From assembly GCF_021728295.1 (NCBI RefSeq), contig NZ_JAKJXE010000016.1, forward strand, positions 1-64,000: 64,000 nucleotides of DNA. The letters run 5' to 3'. The notes beneath the pieces were generated by a model. It did no database searches and was not told the origin of the DNA. It saw nothing but the letters and a program-made list of their open reading frames with translations. The position numbers were made by a program, and so were the translations under genes. Below, piece after piece: positions 16,757-26,267 of the stretch. Numbering within the stretch: position 1 is the first letter of the stretch; every line of letters begins with the position of its first letter. This DNA comes from Pseudomonas petrae (lineage in GTDB: Bacteria; Pseudomonadota; Gammaproteobacteria; Pseudomonadales; Pseudomonadaceae).

Positions 16757-17389
16757 CTAAAGGCCACGGCTGGATAAATACATACTGATAGCTTCAATCA
16801 TGACAACGATAATTATCACAACTACCCAGCACATTAAGCCCAGCATCGCCCATACACCTTCACCGAAGGTAGAACCACACTTGCAGCTTCCTTCGGCGTC
16901 GCAGTTCAGTTGGTTAATGAACGACTGCACTCTGAGCATGATCAGGAACTGTGCGAACGTCGAAATGACGGATATCCCTAACGGGATAAGTCCAAGGCCT
17001 GCCGAAGCGCCACCTCTCGAGCCTGCTGCGATGCCATGGACAAACACGACAAGTGACGGGGCGAGTGCCAGAAGAATCATCCCTGCCGCAAGCGTGCCCC
17101 AATAAGGCATCCCTCGCTGCCCTTTCTCCTTCAGCAAAGCGTCAACCTTGCCAAAGATGGACGGCACATAAATCAGTCCGAAAATGGCGCGGGGGACCGG
17201 CCAGATCGGTTTCGCCGAATGGGCTTTGTACCGCGACCAGTTTTTGTAATACCAGTAGAGCCCGTACAACCCGCAAGTGATGAACATCATCACCGTCAGC
17301 TTGACCAGCGACACGGTATAAAACGGCGGGCCGCTCGCAGGCAAAGCCGTCAAATCGGCAGCAGGTGGCGTGTTGAATGGCTCGGACAC
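16757..17389 (-). CDS. Membrane protein with a DUF4234-like N-terminal motif
   Basis: The 210-residue product has four to five hydrophobic segments. The first (about residues 28-46, TVMMFITCGLYGLYWYYKNW) has the GLYxLYWxYKxW pattern typical of DUF4234-type membrane proteins. Near the C-terminus is a cysteine cluster (CDAEGSCKCG) before the last membrane helix. No function is known. The start is taken as GTG at 17389 because GGAG lies eight bases upstream; an ATG at 17452 in the same frame has no site. The gene is isolated, convergent with cysZ. Confidence 0.7.
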   Translation of the reverse strand: MSEPFNTPPAADLTALPASGPPFYTVSLVKLTVMMFITCGLYGLYWYYKNWSRYKAHSAKPIWPVPRAIFGLIYVPSIFGKVDALLKEKGQRGMPYWGTLAAGMILLALAPSLVVFVHGIAAGSRGGASAGLGLIPLGISVISTFAQFLIMLRVQSFINQLNCDAEGSCKCGSTFGEGVWAMLGLMCWVVVIIIVVMIEAISMYLSSRGL

Positions 17390-18068
17390 AGTGTTTACTC
17401 CAGAAGTTGAGGCGACGCATGCTAAAGGCGGAAACACTCTTTTAATCAACATCGGGAAAATCAGGACGATTCCTACGACGGTATTCGCGACGTCCCACAG
17501 CCCTCCTGTTTAACCATGGACATGCCCACTCCGGGCGAGCATTTGCCGAGCTGTCTCAACCGCTCGGTGCAATCATCAGCAGGAGTTACATGCCCATGGA
17601 ATCAACACCGCTGAACACCCGATCAACACGACCGCCAACTCTGCATCCTTTCTGATGGACAGACAGAAGAAGCCGGAACCCCACGCCCCCGCGTTCATGC
17701 AAACATTGGCGCAGGCTACCCAGCCGTTCGTTTCACACACCCTCAAGGCTGAATCCGCGAACCTTGCCAGGCCCGCTGAACCCGTTCGCACCTGCAACTG
17801 ACCAGTCTGAACCCGGTGCAGACCCACTACGTGCCAGAGCCAGCTGCCTTCGAGCGCATCGGCGAGTCGAGGCTTGTGCCATTCACCGTTGGCGGTTGAC
17901 GCGTCCCGCGCACCCCGCCGTCTTATTCGAACCTGACCGGGTCGTATGTCGCTTTAAAACCGGTCAGGATCGAGGGAATCCGATTTCAAATCCCGGCAGT
18001 CATTTGCAGTCACAAATCCATCACTCAACCGCCACACAAGCGCAACGACCCGCTCAGAAACTGTTGTC
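17390..18068. other. Intergenic region before the glycosyltransferase gene
   Basis: About 680 bases with no supported gene. A - strand frame at 17576-17827 has no ribosome binding site and an unlikely, Cys/Trp-rich translation. I see no terminator hairpin with T-run, no repeat and no REP. It may contain an unrecognised RNA or simply decayed sequence. Confidence 0.4.
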
Positions 18069-19235
18069 ATGAGTAAATCCCTGCGCATTACCCTGATCAC
18101 CGAAACGTATGCCCCGGAAATAAACGGTGTGGCCAATACGCTCAGCCGTTTGTGCGACGGTCTGCGCCTGCGGGGGCATCGGGTTGAGGTGATTCGGCCA
18201 CGGCAAAGCGAGGACGAGCTGCGCGCGGCTGGCGAGGACTTGATGTTGTGCCGTGGCTGGCCGATTCCGGGGTATCCCGGGTTGCAGTGGGGGCAGTCGT
18301 CGATGCACAAGTTGTTGCGCCGCTGGCAGCGCAATCGCCCGGACGTGCTGTATATCGCGACAGAAGGGCCGCTCGGTCTTTCGGCGTTGCGTGCCGCGCG
18401 GCGGCTGGGGATTGCCATCGTCAGCGGGTTTCACACCAACTTTCAGCACTACACGCGGCAGTACGGGCTGAGCTTCATTACTCGCCTGTTAACGACTTAC
18501 CTGCGCTGGTTTCATAACCGCTCCAACGCCACATTGGTGCCCAGTTTCACGCAGAAAACCGAACTCGAACGCCGAGGCTTCGAGCGATTGGAATTGCTGT
18601 CGCGTGGCGTCGACTGCCAGTTGTTTCACCCGTCAAAGCGTTCGAGTGCGCTGCGTGAGAGTTGGGGCCTTGAACCGGGCGATACGGCGGTCCTGCATGT
18701 CGGACGGCTGGCGGCGGAGAAAAACCTGGGTCTGCTGAAAACCGCCTTCGACGGCCTGATCAGCACCTATCCCGAGAAAAACTTGCGGCTGTTGATTGTC
18801 GGCGATGGACCGGTCAAGCCGACGCTGCAGCGTCAGCTCCCGAACGCTATCTTCTGCGGCACCCAGCGCGGGGATGCGCTGGCGGCGCACTATGCGTCGA
18901 GTGATTTGTTTCTGTTTCCGAGCCTGACTGAAACCTTCGGCAACGTTGTGCTGGAAGCGTTGGCGTCAGGGCTGGGCGTGGTCGCGTACGACGAAGCGGC
19001 GGCGGCCCAACATATTCGCCACGGCCATAACGGCGCGGTGGCGATGCCCGGGGATGAGGAAGGCTTCGTCGATGCCGCACGCTGGATGCTGGAGGACGAC
19101 GAAACCTTGCGCCGGGTCAGGCTGAATGCCCGGCAGCACGCGAGTCGTCAAGGATGGGCCGGGATTATCGACTCATTCGAGACTTACCTGCGGGCTGCGA
19201 GCGAAACGCGGGATGGGGTTGTTTTAGGGGTGTAG
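18069..19235 (+). CDS. GT4-family glycosyltransferase
   Basis: The 388-residue protein has the two-domain GT-B architecture of family 4. The N-terminus (ETYAPEINGVANTL, about 12-25) is the acceptor-side signature of GDP-mannose-dependent mannosyltransferases of the MgtA type. The C-terminal half has SRGVDCQLFHP (about 178-188), GRLAAEKN (about 214-221) and ETFGNVVLEALASG (about 287-300), which contains the E-x7-E motif binding the donor nucleotide sugar. Substrate is inferred, not proven: it is likely a glycolipid mannosyl- or glucosyltransferase. P. aeruginosa PA0842 is in the corresponding position. A weak ribosome binding site precedes the ATG. Confidence 0.85.
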   Translation: MSKSLRITLITETYAPEINGVANTLSRLCDGLRLRGHRVEVIRPRQSEDELRAAGEDLMLCRGWPIPGYPGLQWGQSSMHKLLRRWQRNRPDVLYIATEGPLGLSALRAARRLGIAIVSGFHTNFQHYTRQYGLSFITRLLTTYLRWFHNRSNATLVPSFTQKTELERRGFERLELLSRGVDCQLFHPSKRSSALRESWGLEPGDTAVLHVGRLAAEKNLGLLKTAFDGLISTYPEKNLRLLIVGDGPVKPTLQRQLPNAIFCGTQRGDALAAHYASSDLFLFPSLTETFGNVVLEALASGLGVVAYDEAAAAQHIRHGHNGAVAMPGDEEGFVDAARWMLEDDETLRRVRLNARQHASRQGWAGIIDSFETYLRAASETRDGVVLGV

Positions 19236-19264
19236 TCACCGGTCAAGACCAGACCACCGGACCT

Positions 19265-20368
19265 TCACTCCAGCCGGGTCAACGCTTCGCGGCTGAACGG
19301 CAGAATGTCGTGCTCGCGACCTTCCTTCACTTTCATCGCCCAATCCGGATCGACCAGCAGCGCACGGCCTACTGCGACCAGATCGAACTCCTCGTCACCC
19401 AGACGCTTGAGCAGGTTTTCCAGGCTCGCGGGCTGGGCGACTTTGTCGGTGCTGACCATGAACTGCAAAAACTCGCCGTCAAGGCCAACGCTGCCCACCG
19501 TGATAGTCGGCTTACCGGTGAGCTTGCGCGTCCACCCGGCCAGGTTCAGGTCGGAGCCTTCGAACTCAGGCTCCCAGAAACGCCGCGTTGAACAGTGGAA
19601 AATGTCGACGCCCGCGTCGGAAAGCGGCTTGAGGAACGCGTCGAGTTCTTCCACCGTTTGCACCAGCCGTGCGCTGTAATCCTGCTGCTTCCACTGCGAG
19701 TAACGAAAGATGATCGGATAATCCGGACCGACTGCTGCGCGTACGGCCTGGATCAGTTCGATGGCGAAGCGCGAGCGGTGTGCGAGGTCTCCGCCGTATT
19801 CGTCGGTACGCTGATTGGTGCCTTCCCAGAAGAACTGATCGACCAGATAGCCATGGGCGCCATGGATCTCGACGCCGTCCATGCCGATGGCCTTGGCGTC
19901 TTTGGCCGCTTGGGCGAACGCCGCGATGACCTCGTCGATGTCTTGCTTGCTCATGCCATGAATGACAACGTTGCCGTCCTTGAGCTTCTCGCTCGGGCCA
20001 TAGGCCGGTACCGTGCCATCCGGCTCAGTGCCCAGACGGCGCACGGCGCCGACGTGCCAGAGTTGCGGCACAATCTTGCCGCCTTCTTCGTGAACCGCTT
20101 CCACCACTTTACGCCACCCGTCCAGCGCCGCTTCGCCGAAGAACTGCGGCACATTGGGGTAGCCATTCGAGGCCTTGTGCCCAACCGTGGTGCCCTCGGT
20201 GATGATCAGGCCAACGCCCGCAGACGCACGACGACGGTAGTACTCAATGACTTTGGAATTGGGTACGCCGCCGGGTGAAAACGAGCGGGTCATCGGCGCC
20301 ATGACGATGCGCGTCGGCAACTCGAGGCTGCCCATATGGAAGGGTTTGAACAGGGCTTGAACAGGCAT
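19265..20368 (-). CDS. NADH:flavin oxidoreductase (Old Yellow Enzyme family)
   Basis: The 367-residue TIM-barrel flavoprotein matches the OYE family. It has MAPMTRSF near the N-terminus (about 23-30), the substrate-binding EIHGAHGYLVDQF (about 165-177), RYSQWKQQD and a C-terminal VGRALLVDPDW FMN-binding segment. Such enzymes reduce activated C=C bonds, and some (XenB-type) reduce nitro compounds; the natural substrate here is unknown. GAGGA lies eight bases before the ATG. It occupies the place of P. aeruginosa PA0840. It is convergent with the glycosyltransferase gene. Confidence 0.88.
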   Translation of the reverse strand: MPVQALFKPFHMGSLELPTRIVMAPMTRSFSPGGVPNSKVIEYYRRRASAGVGLIITEGTTVGHKASNGYPNVPQFFGEAALDGWRKVVEAVHEEGGKIVPQLWHVGAVRRLGTEPDGTVPAYGPSEKLKDGNVVIHGMSKQDIDEVIAAFAQAAKDAKAIGMDGVEIHGAHGYLVDQFFWEGTNQRTDEYGGDLAHRSRFAIELIQAVRAAVGPDYPIIFRYSQWKQQDYSARLVQTVEELDAFLKPLSDAGVDIFHCSTRRFWEPEFEGSDLNLAGWTRKLTGKPTITVGSVGLDGEFLQFMVSTDKVAQPASLENLLKRLGDEEFDLVAVGRALLVDPDWAMKVKEGREHDILPFSREALTRLE

Positions 20369-20492
20369 TCAGGCGTCCTCGGCATTCTGGAAATATGATG
20401 AAGGTCATACAGAATGAGCCGAAGCACGAGGAATACGAAGCACTATTGACTGGAGTGATTAAGGCTCAGAAGAAGGACAGCGAATTGGAATA

Positions 20493-20975
20493 CTAGGGCA
20501 GTGCCTTCTCGATCGCACTTACCACCTTGGCATCATCCGGGGCCGTACTCGGGGAGAAGCGGGCCAGAACGCGGCCATCCTTGCCGACGAGAAACTTCTC
20601 GAAGTTCCAGGTGATATCGCCGGGGAACTCGGCGCCTTCGCCCGCGAGCATCTGATACAGCCGATGGCGATGCGGTCCGTTGACTTCAAGCTTGTCGCCC
20701 AGCGGAAAGGTCACGCCATAGTTGAGCGAGCAGAACGTCTGAATCTCTTCCTGGGTACCAGGTTCCTGACCGGCGAACTGGTTGCACGGCAGCCCGAGGA
20801 CGCTGAAGCCTTGATCTTTGTATTTCTGATACAGGGTTTCCAGCGCAGCGTATTGCGGCGTGAGGCCACACTTTGACGCGACGTTGACCACCAGAACCAC
20901 TTTGCCCTTGAGCGGCGCGAGGGGTAGCTCCTGGCCATCCAGAGCCTTTAACTTCAGCTCGTGAAATACACTCAT
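20493..20975 (-). CDS. Glutathione peroxidase family protein
   Basis: The 160-residue thiol peroxidase has the peroxidatic Cys36 in NVASKCGLTPQY, the CNQFAGQEPG segment with the catalytic Gln (about 64-73) and the Trp of WNFEKF (about 122-127). It is the Cys (not selenocysteine) type and probably uses thioredoxin, as many bacterial members do; that is family knowledge. GGGGAG precedes the ATG. It lies just before slyD in the same order as P. aeruginosa PA0837-PA0838. Confidence 0.92.
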   Translation of the reverse strand: MSVFHELKLKALDGQELPLAPLKGKVVLVVNVASKCGLTPQYAALETLYQKYKDQGFSVLGLPCNQFAGQEPGTQEEIQTFCSLNYGVTFPLGDKLEVNGPHRHRLYQMLAGEGAEFPGDITWNFEKFLVGKDGRVLARFSPSTAPDDAKVVSAIEKALP

Positions 20976-21089
20976 GACAACTCCCCTAGAAACCCTTGGC
21001 CGAAAAAGGCGCCCTGTCAGACCGCAAAAACAAACGTTTTCACAAGACCGCGAGGACGCCTGGCCAGCTCACTCAGCTTAGCAGGACAA

Positions 21090-21575
21090 TCAGTGGTGAT
21101 GACCACCTTCGCCGTGCACGTGACCGTGGGCCATTTCTTCTTCACTTGCATCACGGATGGCGACGATCTTCACATCGAAGTTCAATCGTTGACCGGCCAG
21201 TGGGTGGTTACCGTCGACAGTGACGTCGTCGCCGTCCAGATCGCGGATGGTCACGATCTGCATCTGGCCGTCCGGCGCTGAAGCGTGGAACTGCATGCCG
21301 ACTTCCAGCTCGTCGACGCCTTCGAACATGCTGCGATTGAGGGTGCTGACCAGTTCGGCGGAGTATTCGCCGTACGCATCTTCAGGCTCGATGGCCACTT
21401 TCAGTTCGTCGCCGACTTCCTTGCCATCCAGCGCCTTTTCCAGACCCGGGATGATATTACCTGCACCTTGCAGGTAAACCAGCGGCGCGCCGCCGGCAGA
21501 ACTGTCGATGACCTCACCAGCGTCATTGGTCAGGGTATAGTCGATGGAGACAGCCTTGTTGGCGGCGATCGGCAT
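21090..21575 (-). CDS. slyD: FKBP-type peptidyl-prolyl isomerase SlyD
   Basis: The 161-residue protein is a SlyD-type prolyl isomerase and chaperone. It has the split FKBP domain (1-65 and 125-150) with the inserted flap domain, the signature GAGNIIPGLEKAL (about 37-49), and a His-rich C-terminal tail (HGHVHGEGGHHH) that binds nickel or other metals. The tail is shorter than in E. coli. The ribosome binding site is weak. It is divergent from the DUF3565 gene. Confidence 0.94.
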   Translation of the reverse strand: MPIAANKAVSIDYTLTNDAGEVIDSSAGGAPLVYLQGAGNIIPGLEKALDGKEVGDELKVAIEPEDAYGEYSAELVSTLNRSMFEGVDELEVGMQFHASAPDGQMQIVTIRDLDGDDVTVDGNHPLAGQRLNFDVKIVAIRDASEEEMAHGHVHGEGGHHH

Positions 21576-21665
21576 GGGGCGAGACCTTTTGCAAATAGAT
21601 ATGAGCGGCCAAGTCTAACCAAGCACTCGCGCGAAAGCGAACGCAACTCAGACGGACGGCCCCGA

Positions 21666-21905
21666 TTGGAATCCTCGAAAGCCCCCTCCCCCCGCTCAAT
21701 CATTACCGGCTTTGTTCAGGACCCGGACGGTCATTGGGTGGTTGAGCTGTCCTGCGGTCACACCCAGCATTTGCGCCACGACCCGCCCTGGCAATCCCGA
21801 GTCTGGGTGATTGATCCGGCACAGCGCCAGGCAACAATCGGCCAGTCCTTTCACTGCGGCTGGTGCGCGTCGGGGTCAGATAACGATAACCTTGGGCCCC
21901 GTTGA
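21666..21905 (+). CDS. DUF3565 domain protein
   Basis: The 79-residue protein has the DUF3565 pattern: ITGFVQDPDGHWVVELSCGH followed by QHLRHDPPWQSRVWV and a C-terminal CGWC pair. The conserved Cys and His residues suggest a small metal-binding domain; no function is established. No ATG is present in the plausible region; I take the TTG at 21666, which gives the family length, but the ribosome binding site is weak and the exact start is unsure. It lies about 95 bases before pta. Confidence 0.78.
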   Translation: MESSKAPSPRSIITGFVQDPDGHWVVELSCGHTQHLRHDPPWQSRVWVIDPAQRQATIGQSFHCGWCASGSDNDNLGPR

Positions 21906-21999
21906 GACGCTGCGACTGAACAGCGTCCTGGTTTATCCGGTCCGATGGCTGAATTCATAGCGCCATGACCCTTGCACTGCTCATTTTCGAGAAGCCCGC

Positions 22000-24093
22000 A
22001 TGCAGACTTTCTTTATCGCGCCCACAGATTTTGGTGTGGGCCTGACGTCCATCAGCCTGGGGCTGGTGCGCACCCTGGAGCGCGCCGGGCTCAAGGTCGG
22101 TTTTTTCAAGCCGATCGCCCAGCCCCACCCTGGCGATCTCGGCCCGGAACGCTCGACCGAATTGATCGCGCGCACCCACGGCCTCAAACCGCCCAAGCCA
22201 TTGGGGCTGGCTCACGTCGAACGCATGCTCGGCGAAGGCCAGCTCGACGAGCTGCTGGAAGAAATCATCAAGTTGTATCAGGAAGCCTCGATTGGCCGCG
22301 ACGTGCTGATCGTCGAAGGCATGGTCCCGACACGCAGCGCCAGCTATGCCGCGCGGGTCAACCTGCACATGGCCAAGGCGCTGGATGCGGAAGTCATTCT
22401 CGTATCCGCCCCGGAAAACGAAGTGCTGACCGAGCTTTCCGGCCGCGTCGAGCTGCAGGCGCAGATGTTCGGTGGCCCGAAAGACCCGAAAGTGCTCGGC
22501 GTGATCCTAAATAAAGTGCGCACCGACGAGAGCATGGAAACCTTCTCGGCGCGGCTCAAGGAGCACTCGCCACTGTTGCGCAGCGGTGATTTCCGCTTGC
22601 TCGGCTGCATCCCGTTTCAGGCTGACCTGAACGCCCCGCGCACCCGCGACGTCGCCGATCTGCTCGGTGCGCAGGTGATTAATGCTGGCGATTACGAACA
22701 GCGGCGCATGTCGAAGATCATCATCTGCGCCCGCACGGTCCTCAACACGCTGCAACTGCTCAAGCCGGGCGTGCTGGTGGTCACACCGGGGGATCGCGAT
22801 GACATCATTCTGGCCGTGAGCCTGGCGACGCTGAACGGCGTGCCGTTGGCCGGACTGCTGCTGACCAGCGACACCCTGCCCGATCCGCGCATCATGGATC
22901 TGTGCCGAGGCGCGCTGCAGGCCGGGTTGCCGGTGCTGTCGGTGAGCACCGGTTCGTATGACACCGCGACGCAGCTCCATCAGCTGAACAAGGAAATCCC
23001 CATCGATGACCGCGAGCGAGCGGAAATCATCACTGATTTCGTCGCCAGCCATCTGGATGCCAACTGGCTGCATCAGCGCTGCGGCACGCCGCGTGAGATG
23101 CGCCTGTCGCCCGCAGTATTTCGTTATCAATTGATCCAGCGCGCCCAGGCGGCAAACAAACGCATTGTGCTGCCCGAAGGCGCCGAGCCGTTGACCGTAC
23201 AAGCGGCGGCGATTTGTCAGGCCCGCGGCATTGCCCGCTGCGTGCTGCTGGCCAAGCCGGAGGAAGTGCACGCCGTTGCGCGAGCCCATGGCATCGAACT
23301 GCCGCCGGGCCTGGAGATTCTCGACCCGGACCAGATCCGCGAGCGCTACGTCGCGCCGATGGTCGATCTGCGCCGCAGCAAAAACCTCAATGCGCCAATG
23401 GCCGAGCAGCAGCTGGAAGACCCGGTGGTGATCGGCACCATGATGCTGGCCCTCGATGAAGTGGACGGGCTGGTGTCAGGGGTGATCCATTCGACCGCCA
23501 ACACCATTCGGCCCGCATTGCAGCTGATCAAGACGGCGCCAGGTTGCACCCTCGTTTCATCGGTGTTTTTCATGCTGTTTCCAGAGCAGGTGCTGGTATA
23601 CGGCGACTGCATCATGAACCCGCACCCGACCGCCACCGAGCTGGCGGAGATCGCCGTGCAGAGCGCGGATTCGGCCGTGGCATTCGGCCTGTCACCGCGC
23701 GTGGCGATGATCAGCTACTCCAGCGGCAATTCGGCCAGCGGCGAAGAAGTGGAAAAGGTGCGCGAAGCCACGCAAATGGCGCGTGAGACCCAGCGCGGTC
23801 TGTTGATCGACGGGCCTTTGCAATACGATGCCGCCGCCAACGAGCACGTCGCCCGGCAACTGGCGCCGGACAGCCCGGTGGCGGGTCGCGCCAATGTGTT
23901 CGTGTTTCCCGACCTGAATACCGGCAACACAACCTACAAGGCGGTGCAGCGCAGTGCGGACTGCGTGAGCCTCGGCCCGATGCTGCAAGGCCTGCGCAAG
24001 CCGGTCAATGATCTGCCGCGCGGCGCTCAGGTTGACGACATCGTCTATACCATTGCGCTGACGGCGATTCAGGCGGCCACCCTGCCGCACTAA
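22000..24093 (+). CDS. pta: Phosphate acetyltransferase (long form)
   Basis: The 697-residue enzyme interconverts acetyl-CoA and acetyl phosphate. It is the long Pta type with an N-terminal P-loop-like domain (about 1-200), a central DRTGG regulatory domain (about 210-330) and the C-terminal PTA/PTB catalytic domain (about 370-690), where SGVIHSTANTIRPALQ and PDLNTGNTTYKAVQR are clear. GAGAAG precedes the ATG. The expected partner ackA, adjacent in P. aeruginosa, is not here: the neighbours are DUF3565/slyD and the acyltransferase gene. Whether ackA exists elsewhere cannot be seen. Confidence 0.96.
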   Translation: MQTFFIAPTDFGVGLTSISLGLVRTLERAGLKVGFFKPIAQPHPGDLGPERSTELIARTHGLKPPKPLGLAHVERMLGEGQLDELLEEIIKLYQEASIGRDVLIVEGMVPTRSASYAARVNLHMAKALDAEVILVSAPENEVLTELSGRVELQAQMFGGPKDPKVLGVILNKVRTDESMETFSARLKEHSPLLRSGDFRLLGCIPFQADLNAPRTRDVADLLGAQVINAGDYEQRRMSKIIICARTVLNTLQLLKPGVLVVTPGDRDDIILAVSLATLNGVPLAGLLLTSDTLPDPRIMDLCRGALQAGLPVLSVSTGSYDTATQLHQLNKEIPIDDRERAEIITDFVASHLDANWLHQRCGTPREMRLSPAVFRYQLIQRAQAANKRIVLPEGAEPLTVQAAAICQARGIARCVLLAKPEEVHAVARAHGIELPPGLEILDPDQIRERYVAPMVDLRRSKNLNAPMAEQQLEDPVVIGTMMLALDEVDGLVSGVIHSTANTIRPALQLIKTAPGCTLVSSVFFMLFPEQVLVYGDCIMNPHPTATELAEIAVQSADSAVAFGLSPRVAMISYSSGNSASGEEVEKVREATQMARETQRGLLIDGPLQYDAAANEHVARQLAPDSPVAGRANVFVFPDLNTGNTTYKAVQRSADCVSLGPMLQGLRKPVNDLPRGAQVDDIVYTIALTAIQAATLPH

Positions 24094-24174
24094 CATTGCG
24101 CTGCAATATCGCTTGCCCACAATAATCCCGCCGGAACCCACCGGCGGCTGACTGCCCCCCGGAGTTCGATTCAC

Positions 24175-25074
24175 ATGGATTTCCTGCCCGCCCCTTTGCG
24201 CGGCGTCATCGCCTCGTTGCTGTTGGCGCTCAACACGATTCTCTGCTGCACGCCGCTGTTCGTCGTTGCCATCTTCAAGCTGTGCCTGCCCTTCCCGGCC
24301 GCGCAAAAGGTGACCGACTGGCTGATGAGCCACATCCACGAAGCGTGGATCAGCAACAACAACGCCTGGATGGACTTGCTCGGTCACACCCGCTGGCATC
24401 TGAGCGGGCTGGAAAGCCTGGACTATCAGCACTCGTACCTGGTGACGAGCAATCACCAGAGCTGGGTCGACATCATGGTGCTGCAGTACGTGCTGAACCG
24501 GCGCATCCGCCCGCTCAAGTTCTTCCTCAAGCAGGAGTTGATCTGGGTGCCGGTGATCGGCCTCGCCTGGTGGGCGTTGGGCTTTCCGTTCATGAAGCGC
24601 TACAGCAAGGCTTATCTGGCCAAGCATCCGGAAAAGAAAGGCAAGGACCTGGCCACCACCCGCCGCACCTGTGCGAAGTTTCGCAACAACCCGGTGGGCA
24701 TTTTCAACTTCGTCGAAGGCACGCGCTTCACCGAAGCCAAGCACGCACAGCAGAACTCGCCGTTCCGCTATTTGTTGAAACCAAAGGCAGGCGGCATCGC
24801 CTTTGTACTGGACGCCATGGGCGAGCAGCTGGAATCCATCGTCAACGTGACCATTCATTACCCGGCCGGTCGGCCAGGGTATTGGGACTTGCTCTGCGGG
24901 AACGTTCGCGAAGTGGTCGCGCATTTTGAAGAAGTGCATATCCCGCCGCAGTTCATTGGCAAGAGCTACGATCAGGACGATGCCTACCGCCTGGAGTTTC
25001 AGCAGTGGATCAACCGGCTGTGGGAAGACAAGGACGCGCTGCTCGCGCAGATGCATGGACAGTATCCGGGCTAA
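24175..25074 (+). CDS. PlsC-like acyltransferase (YihG type)
   Basis: The 299-residue membrane-associated protein has an N-terminal hydrophobic segment (about 13-35), the acyltransferase motif NHQSWVD (HX4D, about 93-99) and the FVEGTRFTEAK segment (about 180-190). It resembles the YihG group of 1-acylglycerol-3-phosphate acyltransferases, which make phosphatidic acid for phospholipids. CGGAG precedes the ATG. It is 80 bases after pta and may be cotranscribed; a terminator follows. Confidence 0.88.
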   Translation: MDFLPAPLRGVIASLLLALNTILCCTPLFVVAIFKLCLPFPAAQKVTDWLMSHIHEAWISNNNAWMDLLGHTRWHLSGLESLDYQHSYLVTSNHQSWVDIMVLQYVLNRRIRPLKFFLKQELIWVPVIGLAWWALGFPFMKRYSKAYLAKHPEKKGKDLATTRRTCAKFRNNPVGIFNFVEGTRFTEAKHAQQNSPFRYLLKPKAGGIAFVLDAMGEQLESIVNVTIHYPAGRPGYWDLLCGNVREVVAHFEEVHIPPQFIGKSYDQDDAYRLEFQQWINRLWEDKDALLAQMHGQYPG

Positions 25075-25094
25075 GCGCCCGCAAGGCTGAAAAC

Positions 25095-25124
25095 AAAAAC
25101 CCCGGCTCACTGGCCGGGGTTTTT
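25095..25124. terminator. Bidirectional terminator after the acyltransferase gene
   Basis: AAAAACCCCGGC and GCCGGGGTTTTT pair around a six-base loop. It lies between convergent genes and can serve both. Confidence 0.92.
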
Positions 25125-25141
25125 GGTTTCACGTCACGCGG

Positions 25142-25843
25142 TTACTGCTGCTGTTGGTACTGCTGGCCAGGAATCGGCTTGAGGTTGACCTCAACGCGGC
25201 GGTTCTGGGCCCGGCCATTGACGTCGGCGTTGCTGGCGATTGGCGAATCAGGACCGGCACCGCGCACCGACAGGTGAGCCGCATCAATCCCTTGGGAGGT
25301 CAGGTAGGTCGCGACGCTCTGGGCGCGCTGCTGCGACAGGTCCATGTTGTGCTGGCGACTGCCGGTGCTGTCGGTGTAGCCGACGATTTCAATCATGTTC
25401 TGGTTGTACTGCTTCAGCGAACCGGCCAGGTTGTTCAGTGGCGCATAGAAGCTACTGGCGATCGCCGACGAGTCGGTGGCGAACGTGATGTTGCCCGGCA
25501 TCACCAGTTTGATGTTATCGCCCTCGCGCTGAACTTCAACGCCGGTGTTGGCCATGCTGGCGCGCAGTGCGGCTTCCTGCTTGTCGGCGTAATAGCCGTA
25601 ACCGGCCGAGGCAGCACCCACCACGGCGGCGCCGATCAGCGCGCCTTTGCCACGGTTGTTGTGGTCGATGGCAGCACCGGCAACGGCACCGGCCAATGCA
25701 CCCAGGCCGCCGTACTTGGCGGTCTTGCTGACGCCGCCCGAGTTCTGCGCCTGTCCCTGATTGTCGTATGGATTCTGCGTCGCGCAGCCGGAAAGCACAG
25801 TCAGTGCGGTGGCAGCGATGATCAAACGGCGAAAGGTCAACAT
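25142..25843 (-). CDS. OmpA-family lipoprotein with glycine zipper
   Basis: The 233-residue protein has a lipoprotein signal ending LSGC (lipidated Cys20), a glycine-zipper segment (about 55-95, GALAGAVAGAA and GALIGAAVVGAASAG) and a C-terminal OmpA-like peptidoglycan-binding domain (about 115-225) with TDSTGSRQHNMDLSQQRA and NRRVEV. It should tether outer membrane and cell wall, similar to YiaD and to P. aeruginosa PA0833. The start at 25843 is chosen for the signal sequence and AGGAG upstream; the longer frame to 25882 would bury the signal peptide. Confidence 0.92.
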   Translation of the reverse strand: MLTFRRLIIAATALTVLSGCATQNPYDNQGQAQNSGGVSKTAKYGGLGALAGAVAGAAIDHNNRGKGALIGAAVVGAASAGYGYYADKQEAALRASMANTGVEVQREGDNIKLVMPGNITFATDSSAIASSFYAPLNNLAGSLKQYNQNMIEIVGYTDSTGSRQHNMDLSQQRAQSVATYLTSQGIDAAHLSVRGAGPDSPIASNADVNGRAQNRRVEVNLKPIPGQQYQQQQ

Positions 25844-26267
25844 CAAGGAGAGCTCCTGTTTTGCTTTTCTACGGCCAACCACAAAGGCCGACGATTTGGG
25901 CGATTAGAGCACGGTCCCCGTCAAAAATTCCTTAACGCCGGCTGAACCGCCGTTGCACGGCCGAACGCAGCATTTCTTTAATAAAAAAAGCAAATATTTA
26001 TGTGCGTTTTGAACATGCTGTTCATCGTATTTATCAACCTGGAAGAACCTTGATGATTGCCTATAACCGGTATAACTAACTGATTTAAATGCATACACGT
26101 CAGCGGCACCCTAATGCCCACAAAATTTAAGAGAGTTTCATTTCCCCAACGCTTTCCTATACTGGCCATGCACAAGTACAGGAAAGCGCAGTGATGACGT
26201 TTTACGATCAAGATCGCTCTCACTTTCAGGCAAGGCAGCGCTGTATTCACGCGCAAGAGCTGACTCT
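25844..26267. other. AT-rich intergenic region before the HD-GYP gene
   Basis: About 420 bases between divergent genes, clearly richer in A+T than the surroundings (especially 25970-26100). Two overlapping - strand frames have no ribosome binding site and unlikely translations. No repeat or terminator was found; promoters for both genes must lie here. Confidence 0.4.

Noticed and set aside
16806..16818. GATAATTATC palindrome resembling a Fur-type core
   Set aside because: It lies inside the 3' end of a coding sequence, away from any promoter.
17576..17827. 83-codon - strand frame
   Set aside because: Cys/Trp-rich translation, no ribosome binding site, no family; intergenic noise.
25904..26256. 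Overlapping - strand frames in the AT-rich gap before the HD-GYP gene
   Set aside because: No start signals, and composition unlike a Pseudomonas gene.
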